A stretch of DNA of 64,000 nt from positions 310,001-374,000 of the forward strand of contig NZ_AGQV01000001.1 in NCBI RefSeq assembly GCF_000234355.1, written 5' to 3'. This document shows positions 25,257 through 34,615 of the stretch, in pieces. The stretch's first letter is position 1. Each line of letters starts with the position of its first letter. The DNA comes from Gluconobacter morbifer G707 (GTDB lineage: Bacteria; Pseudomonadota; Alphaproteobacteria; Acetobacterales; Acetobacteraceae). The notes under the pieces were generated by a model. That model saw only the letters and a list, made by a program, of their open reading frames with translations. It was not told the origin of the DNA and ran no database searches. Made by a program: the position numbers and the translations under genes.

Positions 25257-26708
25257 TCAGTTCGAGGTGACAGACGTGGTGGAGGCGGGGAGTGTCGGTG
25301 GCTGTTGCGCCGCGGGTTTGGAGTGATGTCGTGCCCGGTCCGTAGCTTCCATGAAGCGGTCCGCGAGCGCTGTGTAGAGTGAGTGCGGGCAGATCATGCG
25401 CGAGACGCCGAAGGCAAGGAAGGATGTCGCCAGAAGGGCCAGCGTCACCTGCTGGTTGTCGCACATTTCCATGACGATGACTGTTGCCGTCAGCGGAGAC
25501 TGGGCCATGCCGCAGAAATAGGCCACCGTGCCGAGCAGGACGACCGCGCCTGGGGTGGTGTGCGGCAGGAACTGTTCCACCCAGCCGCCGATACCGGCGC
25601 CGATGGCGAGGGACGGCGCGAACATTCCTCCCGGAATGCCGGAGCAGTAGGAGACGATCATCGCCAAATATTTCAGCAGGAAAAATGACGCCGGATAGTG
25701 TTCCGTTCCGCTGAAGATGGCGCGGGCCTGTGCATAGCCGGTGCCATAGGTCGCACCCTTGGAGGCGAGTCCGATCAGGGCGATCAGGAAGCCGCAGATC
25801 GCCGCGAACAGGATCGGCCATGTGCCGGCGAAGCGTCCGACCGGCCCCGGCAGACCGCGGGATGCCTTGATGACGATGGCCGAGAAGCTGCCTCCCGCAA
25901 GTCCGCCCAGGATCCCGCAGGTCAGCACGGCGATCCAGGCGGTTCCAACCGGAACGTCCACATCCGCGTGACCGAAATAGGTGTAATTGCCGATCAGGGC
26001 GATGGCTGTCACGCCGGAGAGGACAACCACGGTCAGGGTGCGGCCCGAGGCTTTCTGCTCGAAAGAGTGGGACAGTTCCTCGATGGCGAACAGGATTCCG
26101 GCCAGCGGCGTGTTGAAGGCGGCAGCCATGCCGGCTGCGCCCCCGGCGAGGATCATGCTGCGCCGGGCCGCGACGTTCGACTGTCCGAGCAGCCGCGAGA
26201 AGGCATGCATGATGGAGGCGCCAACCTGCACGCTGGGGCCTTCACGGCCAATGGACGCGCCACAGATCAGGCCGCAGCAGGTCAGGAGGATCTTGCCGAT
26301 CGAGATCCGCAGGGAAAGGACCCTGTCCACAACCGCGAAATTCTCGATGTGCATCGTGGCGATGGTCTGCGGAATTCCCGATCCCTGTGCGCCCTTGAAC
26401 AGGGTCCGGGTCAGGAACGTGATGAAGGCGAGACCGGCTGGGGCCACGATCAGCATGGCCCACGGATGCCAGAGCACGATGCGTTCGCGGATGCCTGCTG
26501 CCCAGTCGCCCAGTCTTGCGAACAGGACGGCGACGACTCCCACCAGAATGGCGCCGAACCAGTAGACAGCGGCCCGCTTCCACTGCGACGTCGTTATGCG
26601 GGCCGAGCGTCGCAGGTACAGCACCCTGTCCTTCCGGCGCAGGGCATGGGCCGAGGAAACATGTCCAAGAGGACGGGAAGAATCAGCAGAAGGCGGTGTA
26701 TCGGCCAA
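25257..26708 (-). CDS. ClC-family chloride channel/exchanger
   Basis: A 483-residue inner-membrane protein with the ClC fold. The selectivity motifs are GSGIP, GREGPSVQ (external gating Glu) and GGMFAPSLAIGAGIG. FAIEELSHSF keeps the internal proton Glu found in H+/Cl- exchangers, so an exchanger helping acid tolerance is likely, which would suit an acid-producing bacterium. No C-terminal CBS domains. The start appears to be TTG without a clear ribosome binding site. Confidence 0.9.
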   Translation of the reverse strand: MADTPPSADSSRPLGHVSSAHALRRKDRVLYLRRSARITTSQWKRAAVYWFGAILVGVVAVLFARLGDWAAGIRERIVLWHPWAMLIVAPAGLAFITFLTRTLFKGAQGSGIPQTIATMHIENFAVVDRVLSLRISIGKILLTCCGLICGASIGREGPSVQVGASIMHAFSRLLGQSNVAARRSMILAGGAAGMAAAFNTPLAGILFAIEELSHSFEQKASGRTLTVVVLSGVTAIALIGNYTYFGHADVDVPVGTAWIAVLTCGILGGLAGGSFSAIVIKASRGLPGPVGRFAGTWPILFAAICGFLIALIGLASKGATYGTGYAQARAIFSGTEHYPASFFLLKYLAMIVSYCSGIPGGMFAPSLAIGAGIGGWVEQFLPHTTPGAVVLLGTVAYFCGMAQSPLTATVIVMEMCDNQQVTLALLATSFLAFGVSRMICPHSLYTALADRFMEATDRARHHSKPAAQQPPTLPASTTSVTSN

Positions 26709-26906
26709 TGGGAGACGTCCGGGAAGGATGGTCGGGCAACGGAAGATACGCCCGGGTCAGATCCGCGCGTTGATGTTCCGCTCCTGCCAGTAACACATGA
26801 AGAGGGTCAAGGGTTCTTCATGGTATTCCCCGGGCGTGGCCAAGGAATGACGGATTGTGACAAAAAACACACAGGATCTGAAAGGCAGACGGCCCGTTTT
26901 CCCGGG

Positions 26907-27800
26907 TCAGGACAGGACGAGCGCGCCGGAATGCTTGGCCTTGTCTGCCGGTTCGACGTGAATATGAATTGAAGCGCGGCCCAGGACCTTTCGGATCGCG
27001 GACTCCACGTTGTCGCAGATTTCATGGGCGTCATGGACGCTCATCTCGCTGGGAACGACCAGATGGAACTCCACGAAGAAGAGCGCCCCGACGCGGCGGA
27101 TGCGCAGGTCATGCGCTTCGAGCGCACCGCCGGCGCTGCTGGAAATGACGGACCGGACCTCATCCATGCACTCCGGCGCGGGGGCTTCATCCATCAGGCC
27201 GGATAGGGAGCGGCGCATCATGGAGAAGCCTGTTCGCAGGACATTGAGCGCCACCAGTCCGGACAGGACGGAATCCAGCCAGTTCCAGCCCAGCAGGGGG
27301 ATAAGGGACACGCCGAAGACGAGGGCGACCGTCGCCCAGACATCCGACTGGACATGATCACCTGCAGCCTGGAGGGCCTGTGAGGACTGGCGTTTGCCAA
27401 CGCCGATCAGCACCCGAGCCCAGATGAGGTTGACCAGTCCGCCCAGTGCATTGAGCGCGATGCCCCGGAAAGGCGCATAGACGGGAACCGGGTGCCACCA
27501 GTCGTAAATGGCGATGAAAAGAATGCCGATGGCGGTCAGGACAACCAGGACACCCTCGATCACGGCGGAAAGATATTCCGCCTTGCCGTGACCGTAAGGG
27601 TGGTTTTCATCCGCGGGGAGGGCCGCGACGGAGACGGCCCAGAGCGTGCCCGCTGCCGCGATGACGTTCAGGATCGTCTCGATGGCGTCCGAGAGGAGCG
27701 CATCGGAGCCGGAAGCGGCATAGGCGGCGTATTTGATGGCCAGCACGACCAGGCTGACCCCAAGGGAAGCAAAAGCCACCCTGATTCGTGTCGCAGTCAT
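26907..27800 (-). CDS. Cation diffusion facilitator (FieF/YiiP-like)
   Basis: A 297-residue metal/proton antiporter. Six membrane helices are visible; the transport-site motifs are LLSDAIETILN in helix II, where the usual D-x-x-x-D is replaced by S-D-A-I-E-T, HPYGHGKAEY, and AAGDHVQSDVW in helix V. The C-terminal cytoplasmic domain (about 205-297) ends in HIHVEPADKAKH. Exports Zn, Fe, Co or Mn to the periplasm. GAGGAC precedes the ATG. It is nine bases downstream of another CDF gene, so both are one transcript. Confidence 0.9.
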   Translation of the reverse strand: MTATRIRVAFASLGVSLVVLAIKYAAYAASGSDALLSDAIETILNVIAAAGTLWAVSVAALPADENHPYGHGKAEYLSAVIEGVLVVLTAIGILFIAIYDWWHPVPVYAPFRGIALNALGGLVNLIWARVLIGVGKRQSSQALQAAGDHVQSDVWATVALVFGVSLIPLLGWNWLDSVLSGLVALNVLRTGFSMMRRSLSGLMDEAPAPECMDEVRSVISSSAGGALEAHDLRIRRVGALFFVEFHLVVPSEMSVHDAHEICDNVESAIRKVLGRASIHIHVEPADKAKHSGALVLS

Positions 27801-27809
27801 GACATGTCC

Positions 27810-28889
27810 TCAGCAGCAGGTCTGATGGCTGTCGCAGGATGCTGCGATCCGTTCGATCTGGAACGTCGGATGCAGGATTCCGAACCGCTCGCTGACCATG
27901 CGGGCCGCTTCGCCGATGAGATCGTCGGATGTCATGCGAACCGTTTCGTCCTGTACCAGATGGACGGTCAGCGCCGTTTCAGTTGTGCTCATGGGCCAGA
28001 TATGGAGGTGGTGCAATCCGCTGACACCCGGGAGAGCGAGCAGGGCCGTTTCCACCTCGGGGGCGCTCAGGCCTGTCGGCACGGCGTCCAGGGACAGTTC
28101 CACGGACCCGCGCAGCAGGGACCATGTTCCGATCACGACCGATATCGAGACAAACAGGCTCATGATCGGGTCGATGATGGTGTAGCCCGTCCACAGGATC
28201 AGCAGTCCTGCGATCACGACGGCGAATGCCATCATGGCGTCCGAAGCCATGTGCAGGAAGGCGCCACGGATGTTCAGATCTTTCGATGCGCCTTTCATGA
28301 AAAGCAGCGCCGTCACGCCATTGACGGCGATCCCGGCGAGCGCGACCCAGCTGACGACGGCGCCCTGCACCGGCTGGTCGGTGAAAAGGCGCAGGATGGA
28401 TTCCCAGATGATCCCACCCGTTACGAGCAGAAGGACCACGGCGTTGAACAGTGCGGACAGGATGGTTGTACGGCGCAGACCATAAGTGAAGCGCGGTGTG
28501 GGCGCGCGCCGTGCGAGCACTTCCGCCAGCCAGGCCGCGCCGAGGCCCATCACGTCCGACAGGTTGTGTCCGGCATCGGCGAGCAGGGACAGCGAATGCG
28601 CCCACAGGCCCCAGAGCGTTTCACCGACCACGTAAACGGTATTCAGGGCTATGCCGATGGCGAACGCCATGCCGAAATTCGCCGGAGCATGGGTGTGGTG
28701 ATGGCCGAATCCGAAATGCCCGTGATCGTGGTCATGCCCATGGTCGCCATGCCCGTGGTCAATATGATCGTGCGCGTGATCGTTCCCGCCACCGGCGTGA
28801 TGGTCGTGGGAATGATCATGTCCGTGATCATGGGAATGGTCATGCGCTGCATGGTCGTGCGCGCAGGCTGAATGAGAATCTGTCGTCAT
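27810..28889 (-). CDS. Cation diffusion facilitator with His-rich N-terminus (ZitB/CzcD-like)
   Basis: A 359-residue metal exporter. The first 70 residues are an extraordinary His/Asp/Gly run (HDHSHDHGHDHSHDHH and similar), a cytoplasmic metal buffer. The CDF core follows: SLSLLADAGHNLSDVMGLG carries the HxxxD zinc site of helix II and FLHMASDAMMAFAV that of helix V. The cytoplasmic tail contains HHLHIWPMSTTETALTVHLV and ends with CDSHQTCC, another metal-binding motif. ATG 12 codons upstream is an alternative start; neither has a clear ribosome binding site. Zinc is the most likely substrate. Confidence 0.9.
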   Translation of the reverse strand: MTTDSHSACAHDHAAHDHSHDHGHDHSHDHHAGGGNDHAHDHIDHGHGDHGHDHDHGHFGFGHHHTHAPANFGMAFAIGIALNTVYVVGETLWGLWAHSLSLLADAGHNLSDVMGLGAAWLAEVLARRAPTPRFTYGLRRTTILSALFNAVVLLLVTGGIIWESILRLFTDQPVQGAVVSWVALAGIAVNGVTALLFMKGASKDLNIRGAFLHMASDAMMAFAVVIAGLLILWTGYTIIDPIMSLFVSISVVIGTWSLLRGSVELSLDAVPTGLSAPEVETALLALPGVSGLHHLHIWPMSTTETALTVHLVQDETVRMTSDDLIGEAARMVSERFGILHPTFQIERIAASCDSHQTCC

Positions 28890-28928
28890 GTCCGGGTGAG
28901 GCTGTGGAAGGCAGGGCTGGAGCATACT

Positions 28929-28942
28929 GCAAATGCATCTGC
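28929..28942. promoter_or_regulatory. Near-palindromic site upstream of the CDF operon
   Basis: GCAAATGCATCTGC is a 14-base palindrome with one mismatched pair, placed about 40 bases before the preferred start of the His-rich CDF gene and in the divergent gap toward the DJ-1 gene. It may be a regulator site; no known operator is recognised. Confidence 0.25.
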
Positions 28943-29072
28943 TCTCCCACCTGTTCCTTGATGTCCCCTCCCGTCATGGCTGAAATTGTGGTCTGCTGTC
29001 TTTCTGCGGCCCGGCCCCGTCCGCGTGGCGGGAGCGGGGCGGTCCTCACGAACGGAAACAGGGAGGCCGAGA

Positions 29073-29654
29073 ATGGCTGAAAAACGTATCCTCATGCTGG
29101 CAGGTGATTTCGTGGAGGATTACGAGATCATGGTGCCGTTCCAGATGCTTGTCATGGTGGGGCATCGGGTGGATGTGGTTTCGCCGGGCAAAAAGGCGGG
29201 ACAGCAGGTGGTCACCGCGATCCATGACTTTGAGGGCCATCAGACCTACACGGAAAAGCGCGGACATAACTTCACTCTGAACGCCACATATGAAGGCGTG
29301 ACGGCGGATGGCTATGATGCGCTTGTCATTCCCGGTGGGCGGATGCCGGAACAGCTGAGCACGGATGAAACCGTCCTGACGCTTGTGCGGGCCTTCGTCG
29401 AAAGCGGCAAGCCTGTTGCGGCGGTCTGTCACGGGGCGCAGATCCTGGCGGCGGCGGATGTTATCCGGGGCCGGAAGATCTCCGCCTATCCTGCCTGCCG
29501 TGCGGAAGTGACGCTTGCGGGGGCGGATTATCAGGCCCTGCCGATGGATGGTGCCGTGACAGACGGCCAGTTCGTGACGGCGCCTGCCTGGCCCGCGCAT
29601 CCGGCCTGGATCGGTCAGTTCCTGAAGGTTCTGGGAACGCAGATCACGGTGTAA
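29073..29654 (+). CDS. DJ-1/PfpI family protein
   Basis: A 193-residue class I glutamine amidotransferase-like protein. Cys119 in AAVCHGAQIL is at the nucleophile elbow, and the acidic residue in GDFVEDYE fits the DJ-1 partner Glu. ALVIPGGRMPEQL, VIRGRKISAYPAC and VTAPAWPAHPAWI are characteristic of the PfpI/YhbO/YraA-like group associated with stress and glyoxal detoxification. GGGAGG lies upstream of the ATG. Divergent from the two metal exporters. Confidence 0.88.
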   Translation: MAEKRILMLAGDFVEDYEIMVPFQMLVMVGHRVDVVSPGKKAGQQVVTAIHDFEGHQTYTEKRGHNFTLNATYEGVTADGYDALVIPGGRMPEQLSTDETVLTLVRAFVESGKPVAAVCHGAQILAAADVIRGRKISAYPACRAEVTLAGADYQALPMDGAVTDGQFVTAPAWPAHPAWIGQFLKVLGTQITV

Positions 29655-29896
29655 TGCATGGTTGGCCCGGCCATGTCTGTCGTGGGGGGCACAGGCAGTC
29701 TCAGGCCCCGGCCGTTTATGGGGCTGCTCCTGCGGAATAAAGGGCGGTGTGAAGCCTTGATGACGGTCCGGGCCTGTCAGCGTTCCCGGTTTTTCCCGGC
29801 TGGGATTGAGAGACATGCCATGTTTTTAGGGGCGTCCGTTGTAATCCGGTGCAAAGGGCATTGGCGGAAAAGCTCTCAAGATCGTAGAAAAAGGAC

Positions 29897-30499
29897 ATGA
29901 CGACCTCTCATTCTCCGCAGGGCCCGCGACCGGCTGGCCATTCCGGCAGTTTCGGCCGGGCTGAAAAGCTCATGGAACGGGCATTCTTTGCCACACGCTG
30001 GATTGCGGCTCCGCTCTATTTCGGTCTGACGGCCGGATTGCTGCTGGTAGCCTTCAAGTTCTTCCAGCAGCTGTTCCATCTCCTCCTGAAAGCCACAGGG
30101 CTGGATTTCGACGATGTGTTCGTGGGCGTGCTGGACCTGATTGACCTGGTCCTGCTGGCGAATCTGCTGCTGATCGTCATGTTCTCCGGTTACGAGAACT
30201 TCGTGTCCCGCCTCGATATCCGTCAGCATGAAGACTATCCGAGCTGGATCGGGCATGTGACGTTCGGAGACATCAAGATCAAGCTCATGGCGTCCATCGT
30301 CGCCATGTCCGCGATCCATGTCCTGGCCGATTTCATCCGCGTGGATGAAACCTCCACCCGTTCGCTGGAATGGAGTGTGGGGATTCATCTCGCCTTTGTC
30401 GTCTCGGGTGTGCTCATGGCCATCATGGACCGGATCATGGAGGGATCTCCGGATACGCACCATGCTGACCCGGCTTCTTCTGACAGTCACGACGTATGA
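29897..30499 (+). CDS. UPF0114 (YqhA/TIGR00645) family membrane protein
   Basis: A 200-residue protein with three to four membrane helices. FATRWIAAPLYFGLTAGLLLVAFKFFQQL, DLIDLVLLANLLLIVMFSGYENFVSR and WIGHVTFGDIKIKLMASIVAMSAIHVL are the conserved blocks of UPF0114. AAAGGAC precedes the ATG. The stop overlaps the start of the COG2509 gene (ATGA). Function unknown. Confidence 0.9.
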   Translation: MTTSHSPQGPRPAGHSGSFGRAEKLMERAFFATRWIAAPLYFGLTAGLLLVAFKFFQQLFHLLLKATGLDFDDVFVGVLDLIDLVLLANLLLIVMFSGYENFVSRLDIRQHEDYPSWIGHVTFGDIKIKLMASIVAMSAIHVLADFIRVDETSTRSLEWSVGIHLAFVVSGVLMAIMDRIMEGSPDTHHADPASSDSHDV

Positions 30500-32103
30500 T
30501 CCGCCTGACAGAACTGCGCCTGCCGCTGGATCACACACCAGAGGCCCTGCACGCGGCGATTCTGACGCGGCTGGGTATTCCCGGGAGTGATCTTGAGACC
30601 TTTACGGTGGCCCGCCGGGGATATGACGCCCGCAAAAGGGGGCATATCGTTCTGGTTTACAGCATCGACTGTACCGTTCGGGACGAAGCCGCCGTTCTTG
30701 CCGCCCACGAGGGGGATCAGCATATCCGCCCGACACCGGATACCCGGTACCGGCTGCCGGTTGCGCATCTGCGGGAAGGCGCACCACGACCGGTCGTGGT
30801 CGGCGCGGGGCCGTGCGGTTTCATGGCGGCCCTGACGCTTGCGCAGGCCGGACTGAAGCCCATCATCATCGAGCGCGGCAAGGACGTGCGTGCCCGCACG
30901 GTGGACACCTTTGCCCTGTGGCGGAAAGCCGTTCTTACGCCTGAGAGCAATGTGCAGTTCGGGGAAGGCGGGGCAGGGACGTTCTCGGACGGCAAGCTCT
31001 ATTCCGGTGTGTCCGATCCACGCCATCTGGGGCGGCGTGTGCTGGAGGAGTTCGTGCGGGCCGGTGCGCCCGAAGAGATCCTGTATCTGTCCAAGCCCCA
31101 TATCGGCACGTTCCGCCTCGTTTCGATGGTCATGTTCATCCGGGCCGAGATCGAGCGTCTGGGCGGTGAGTACCGCTTCGAAACGCGGGTGGACGGGCTG
31201 GAGACGGAAGGCGAGGGCGAAGACCGGCGCCTGCGTGGGCTGCGCCTGTCCACAGGGGAGACGCTGGCGGCCGAGCGGGTCATTCTCGCCGTGGGGCATT
31301 CCGCGCGTGATACGTTCGTCATGCTTCGCGACAGTGGCGTCGCCATGGATGCCAAGCCGTTTTCCATAGGGGTGCGGATCGAGCATCCCCAGTCCGTCAT
31401 CGATGTCGCCCGTTTCGGAACGAACGCCGGTAACGACCTGCTGGGAGCGGCGGATTACAAGCTGGTGCATCATGCTTCGAACGGCCGGTCGGTCTATTCC
31501 TTCTGCATGTGTCCGGGTGGCCAGGTCGTGGCGGCAACGTCCGAGCCGGGGCAGGTCGTGACCAATGGCATGAGCCAGTATTCCCGGGCCGAGCGTAACG
31601 CCAATAGCGGCATCGTGGTGGAAGTGAAGCCGGAAGAGGATTTTCCGGGCGATGTTCTCGCCGGCGTGTCCTATCAGCGCAGATGGGAAAAGGCCGCTTT
31701 CGAGGCCGGTGGCGGCAATTACCGCGCACCCGCGCAGAGGGTCGGGGATTTTCTGGCCGGTCGTCCGTCGACGTCGCTTGGTTCTGTTGTCCCGTCCTAC
31801 ACGCCCGGCGTCACCCCGACGGATCTGACCGTCTGCCTGCCTGATTTCGTGACGAACGCCATCCGCGAGGCCCTGCCGCGTTTCGAGCGCAAACTGCGGG
31901 GGTTCTCCATGGAGGATGCCGTCATGACAGGCGTGGAAACCCGGACGTCCTCTCCCATCCGCCTGCGCCGTGATCGGGATGGACAGAGCCCGACGCTGAA
32001 AGGGCTTTTTCCTGCCGGGGAAGGTGCGGGATATGCGGGCGGTATTCTTTCGGCCGGCATTGACGGCATCCGCGCTGCGGAATGGCTGGCGGCGTCCCTT
32101 TAG
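30496..32103 (+). CDS. COG2509-type FAD-dependent oxidoreductase
   Basis: A 535-residue flavoprotein. An N-terminal domain of about 95 residues resembles the DUF-type cap that precedes FAD in this family (DYDARKRGHIVLVYSIDC-like). The FAD dinucleotide fold is VVVGAGPCGFMAALTLAQAG with the ribose Glu in IIIERGKDV. FGEGGAGTFSDGKLYS is diagnostic of the group, and the C-terminal FPAGEGAGYAGGILSAGIDGIRAAEW closes the FAD site. Substrate unknown. Translationally coupled to UPF0114 and overlapping four bases with the convergent MFS gene. Confidence 0.87.
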   Translation: MIRLTELRLPLDHTPEALHAAILTRLGIPGSDLETFTVARRGYDARKRGHIVLVYSIDCTVRDEAAVLAAHEGDQHIRPTPDTRYRLPVAHLREGAPRPVVVGAGPCGFMAALTLAQAGLKPIIIERGKDVRARTVDTFALWRKAVLTPESNVQFGEGGAGTFSDGKLYSGVSDPRHLGRRVLEEFVRAGAPEEILYLSKPHIGTFRLVSMVMFIRAEIERLGGEYRFETRVDGLETEGEGEDRRLRGLRLSTGETLAAERVILAVGHSARDTFVMLRDSGVAMDAKPFSIGVRIEHPQSVIDVARFGTNAGNDLLGAADYKLVHHASNGRSVYSFCMCPGGQVVAATSEPGQVVTNGMSQYSRAERNANSGIVVEVKPEEDFPGDVLAGVSYQRRWEKAAFEAGGGNYRAPAQRVGDFLAGRPSTSLGSVVPSYTPGVTPTDLTVCLPDFVTNAIREALPRFERKLRGFSMEDAVMTGVETRTSSPIRLRRDRDGQSPTLKGLFPAGEGAGYAGGILSAGIDGIRAAEWLAASL

Positions 32104-33377
32104 GACGTCGTCTCATCGCCTTCCATGTGTTCGCCCGGTAGTGTTTTTGGCCTGATGAGGGCGACGGCCCCTGTCAGGAGGCTGGAGCCCAGCACGAAGG
32201 CTTCGGCTGATAGGGGAAGCGTCATGGCCGTGGGGCCGAAAACCGGCACCAGTTTGGCGGCGAGGCCCTGACCGATTGAGCCGAGGGCATAACCCAGTCC
32301 CATGCCGAAGCTGCGTGTGTCGGATGGAAAGCGCTGCGCCAGATAATGGGGCACGAGGGCGAAAATACCCGAGGCCGCAGCCCCCATTACGAAAGCTGCC
32401 GTCAGCAGGAGAGACCATGTCGGGGCGCTCAGGAAAGGCCAGATGCTCAGCATGACGATGACCAGCGCGCCAAGCATTACCCGCAGTTCCCCGTATCGCT
32501 CAGCCAGCCAGCCACAGAAGATCTTGCCGCTGAAAGATCCGACGCAGTAGAGCGTGATCGGCCAGAAGACGGCCTGCGGCGTGAGATGATGCGCGCCCCG
32601 CAGGATGGTGGGATAGAACGTGTAGATCGCCGCTTTCTGGAACTCCAGGAAACTCATGAACACGATGGCCTGGAGCGCTGCGGCGGAAAGCTGGAAACGC
32701 GGGCGCGCCGGACTGGCCTTCGGTCTGCTCGCCTGCGCGCGCTGTTCTTCCCGCATCCGGAGCCATACCGGACTTTCGTGCACGCCGACCCGCACGAAAA
32801 GGGCCAGCAGGGCCGGGGCCAGCCCGATAAAGAACAGAACCCGCCAGCCGTAATGCGGCAGGATCAGGGCCTGCGCGCCGGCTGCGGCGAAATACCCGAC
32901 TTCATAGCCCGACATCATAAGCGCCGAAGCCATGGGGCGCGTCGAGGCCGGTACGCTTTCCATCAGGAGCGCGGCCGAGGCCGTCCACTCCCCGCCAAAT
33001 CCGATACCGAAGAGGAACTGGACGATCATCAACACATAAAAGTGATGGGATAGCCCGGTCAGGGCAGAAAAGACGCCAAACCATACGACGCCCAGCATGA
33101 AAGCCGGTTTGCGGCCATACTGGTCCGACAGCCAGCCCCAGCCTGTGTTACCCACCGCGCGCCCGAAGGACTGGCCCAGCAGAACGGCGCCCAGATCTGC
33201 CAGCGTGCAGCCCAGGTCATGGGCGATGTCTGGCAGTGTGAACATCAGGGAGGTCTGGTCGAAAGCATCCAGAAACCAGCCCAGGAACGAGGCAAATGTG
33301 ACCTGCCAGTAGGGCAGAAGCGTACGAAAGGAGCTTTGGGAAGGGGACTGGGCGGTGCTGCTTGCGGCATCCGTCAT
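32100..33377 (-). CDS. MFS transporter, sugar/carboxylate type
   Basis: A 425-residue protein with twelve hydrophobic segments. GRAVGNTGWGWLSDQYGRKPAF is the MFS loop 2-3 motif (G-x-L-x-D-x-x-GRK-type) and GIGFGGEWTASAALLMESV resembles the metabolite:H+ symporter/SHS lactate group. FLGWFLDAFDQTSLMFTLPDIA in helix 1 fits the aromatic acid/sialate subfamily. I start at MTDAASSTA rather than 59 codons upstream, since the upstream part does not look like a transporter N-terminus. Substrate not readable. Confidence 0.85.
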   Translation of the reverse strand: MTDAASSTAQSPSQSSFRTLLPYWQVTFASFLGWFLDAFDQTSLMFTLPDIAHDLGCTLADLGAVLLGQSFGRAVGNTGWGWLSDQYGRKPAFMLGVVWFGVFSALTGLSHHFYVLMIVQFLFGIGFGGEWTASAALLMESVPASTRPMASALMMSGYEVGYFAAAGAQALILPHYGWRVLFFIGLAPALLALFVRVGVHESPVWLRMREEQRAQASRPKASPARPRFQLSAAALQAIVFMSFLEFQKAAIYTFYPTILRGAHHLTPQAVFWPITLYCVGSFSGKIFCGWLAERYGELRVMLGALVIVMLSIWPFLSAPTWSLLLTAAFVMGAAASGIFALVPHYLAQRFPSDTRSFGMGLGYALGSIGQGLAAKLVPVFGPTAMTLPLSAEAFVLGSSLLTGAVALIRPKTLPGEHMEGDETTS

Positions 33378-33543
33378 CGGGGAAGGGTCCTGTGCGGTGA
33401 TTCCCGGGAAGAACCACACGAAAAGGGTGTGTTCAGAATATGGCCGGAAGGCCATGGAGATAAACCGTAACAGCTTTGTCCTGATTGGGCGAACGGAAGG
33501 TTTGGTTACGGGTCCTGCCGCCTGTTCCCGGAGCGGCAGGAAA

Positions 33544-34614
33544 ATGCAGCGCATTAAGGAAAAATTAGAGTTTTGGGAGGCATTCTTCCGTCAGACAGAA
33601 CAGGAGGTCGCGGAGTTGGATGATCTAGGAGAGGAAGCCGGTTCGAGGCTGGCGGCTCCTCAGGCCCTGCCTGCTGCCCAGTCACCCGTTCCGGGAGGAT
33701 TTTTCCCTGTTCCGGAAGGGCATGCGGACTATGCCGCAGGCGTTTCGGCATCCAGCGCGGGCATGTTCGCCACCACGCTTCGCAGCCGTCGTGCACGCCA
33801 GAAAAGTGCCTTGCCGCCACTGCGATGGTTGCCACGTCTTGCGATCGGTCGCAGCAGCACGGACCGGACGATCGGAGCGCAGGTGGATATGAGCCAGTTA
33901 TGGCTGACCGTCCCCAGGCGTACGCTCCGCCGCAGCCGACGCAAGTCGCTGGGTCAGCAGCAGCGTGAGTTCGATACGGCTCTTCTGGCCGCAGCCTGCA
34001 CACAGGCCGCGACATGGCCGGAGGACATGCGGCTGATGGTTTCTCTGGAAGACGACCAGGCGCCGGACGGAGATTTCAACAGCCGTCTCAATACCGTTCT
34101 GGAAGACAGCGGTTTTCCGGTCAGCCGGCTGGATCTCGTTTTTCAGGAAAATGGCCTGGGGCAGGATAGCAGGGAGACCTGTTACACACTCTCGGCCCTG
34201 CGGGACCAAGGATGCCAGATCTTTCTGGGCGGTTTCGGCACGGCACCATCGAGCCTGAGCCTTCTTCGGGATCGTGCCATGGGGGGACTGCTGGATGCCG
34301 TGCAGTTTGATGCTTCCATCCTCTCCGCACCGCTCCTGCCGTGGCGGACAGAGGATGAAAGCCCCCTGAATGACGAAAGCGGCACGTTTTATCGTGCCGC
34401 GCTGGATGCCGTGAAGGCGCTTGGTCTTCGGATCCGGGCTATCAGCGTGGATAATGACGAACTGCTTGGTTTCATACAGCGTGCTGGCTGCACGGAAGCC
34501 TCCGGTACTGTCCTCGCGCCGGCTGAAACAACGGCGCAGGTTACCGAACGATTTGAAACATCAGCAGGACGCCCCCGTCGCAGGCGGTTTGCACGGACGG
34601 CAGAGGGTCTCTGA
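33544..34614 (+). CDS. Degenerate EAL-domain protein, probably not catalytic
   Basis: A 356-residue cytoplasmic protein. The first ~110 residues are charged and disordered (KLEFWEAFFRQTEQEVAEL at the start). The last ~200 align by pattern with an EAL domain: DLVFQENGL takes the place of LELTES, FLGGFGTAPSSLSLLRDRAMGGLLDAVQFD that of DDFGTGYSSLS...KID, and ALGLRIRAISVDNDELLGFIQRAGC that of ALGLxVVAEGVE...L...GC. The EAL signature, the DD pair, the catalytic Lys and the EGVE Glu are all replaced. It may bind c-di-GMP or a protein partner. ATG has AGGAAA upstream. Confidence 0.72.
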   Translation: MQRIKEKLEFWEAFFRQTEQEVAELDDLGEEAGSRLAAPQALPAAQSPVPGGFFPVPEGHADYAAGVSASSAGMFATTLRSRRARQKSALPPLRWLPRLAIGRSSTDRTIGAQVDMSQLWLTVPRRTLRRSRRKSLGQQQREFDTALLAAACTQAATWPEDMRLMVSLEDDQAPDGDFNSRLNTVLEDSGFPVSRLDLVFQENGLGQDSRETCYTLSALRDQGCQIFLGGFGTAPSSLSLLRDRAMGGLLDAVQFDASILSAPLLPWRTEDESPLNDESGTFYRAALDAVKALGLRIRAISVDNDELLGFIQRAGCTEASGTVLAPAETTAQVTERFETSAGRPRRRRFARTAEGL

Positions 34615-34615
34615 A

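Noticed and set aside
25698-26972. A 424-codon plus-strand open frame
   Set aside because: It is antisense to the ClC gene, which has all channel motifs; the product is Gly/Arg/Asp-rich without structure.
27492-28871. A 459-codon plus-strand open frame with a hydrophobic Met/Val-rich end
   Set aside because: Antisense to both CDF exporters. The Met/Val-rich end is simply the complement of the HDHGHDH codons.
33378-33554. A 59-residue N-terminal extension of the MFS transporter
   Set aside because: It crosses the divergent promoter region and reads as unrelated sequence; the MFS N-terminus begins at MTDAASSTA.
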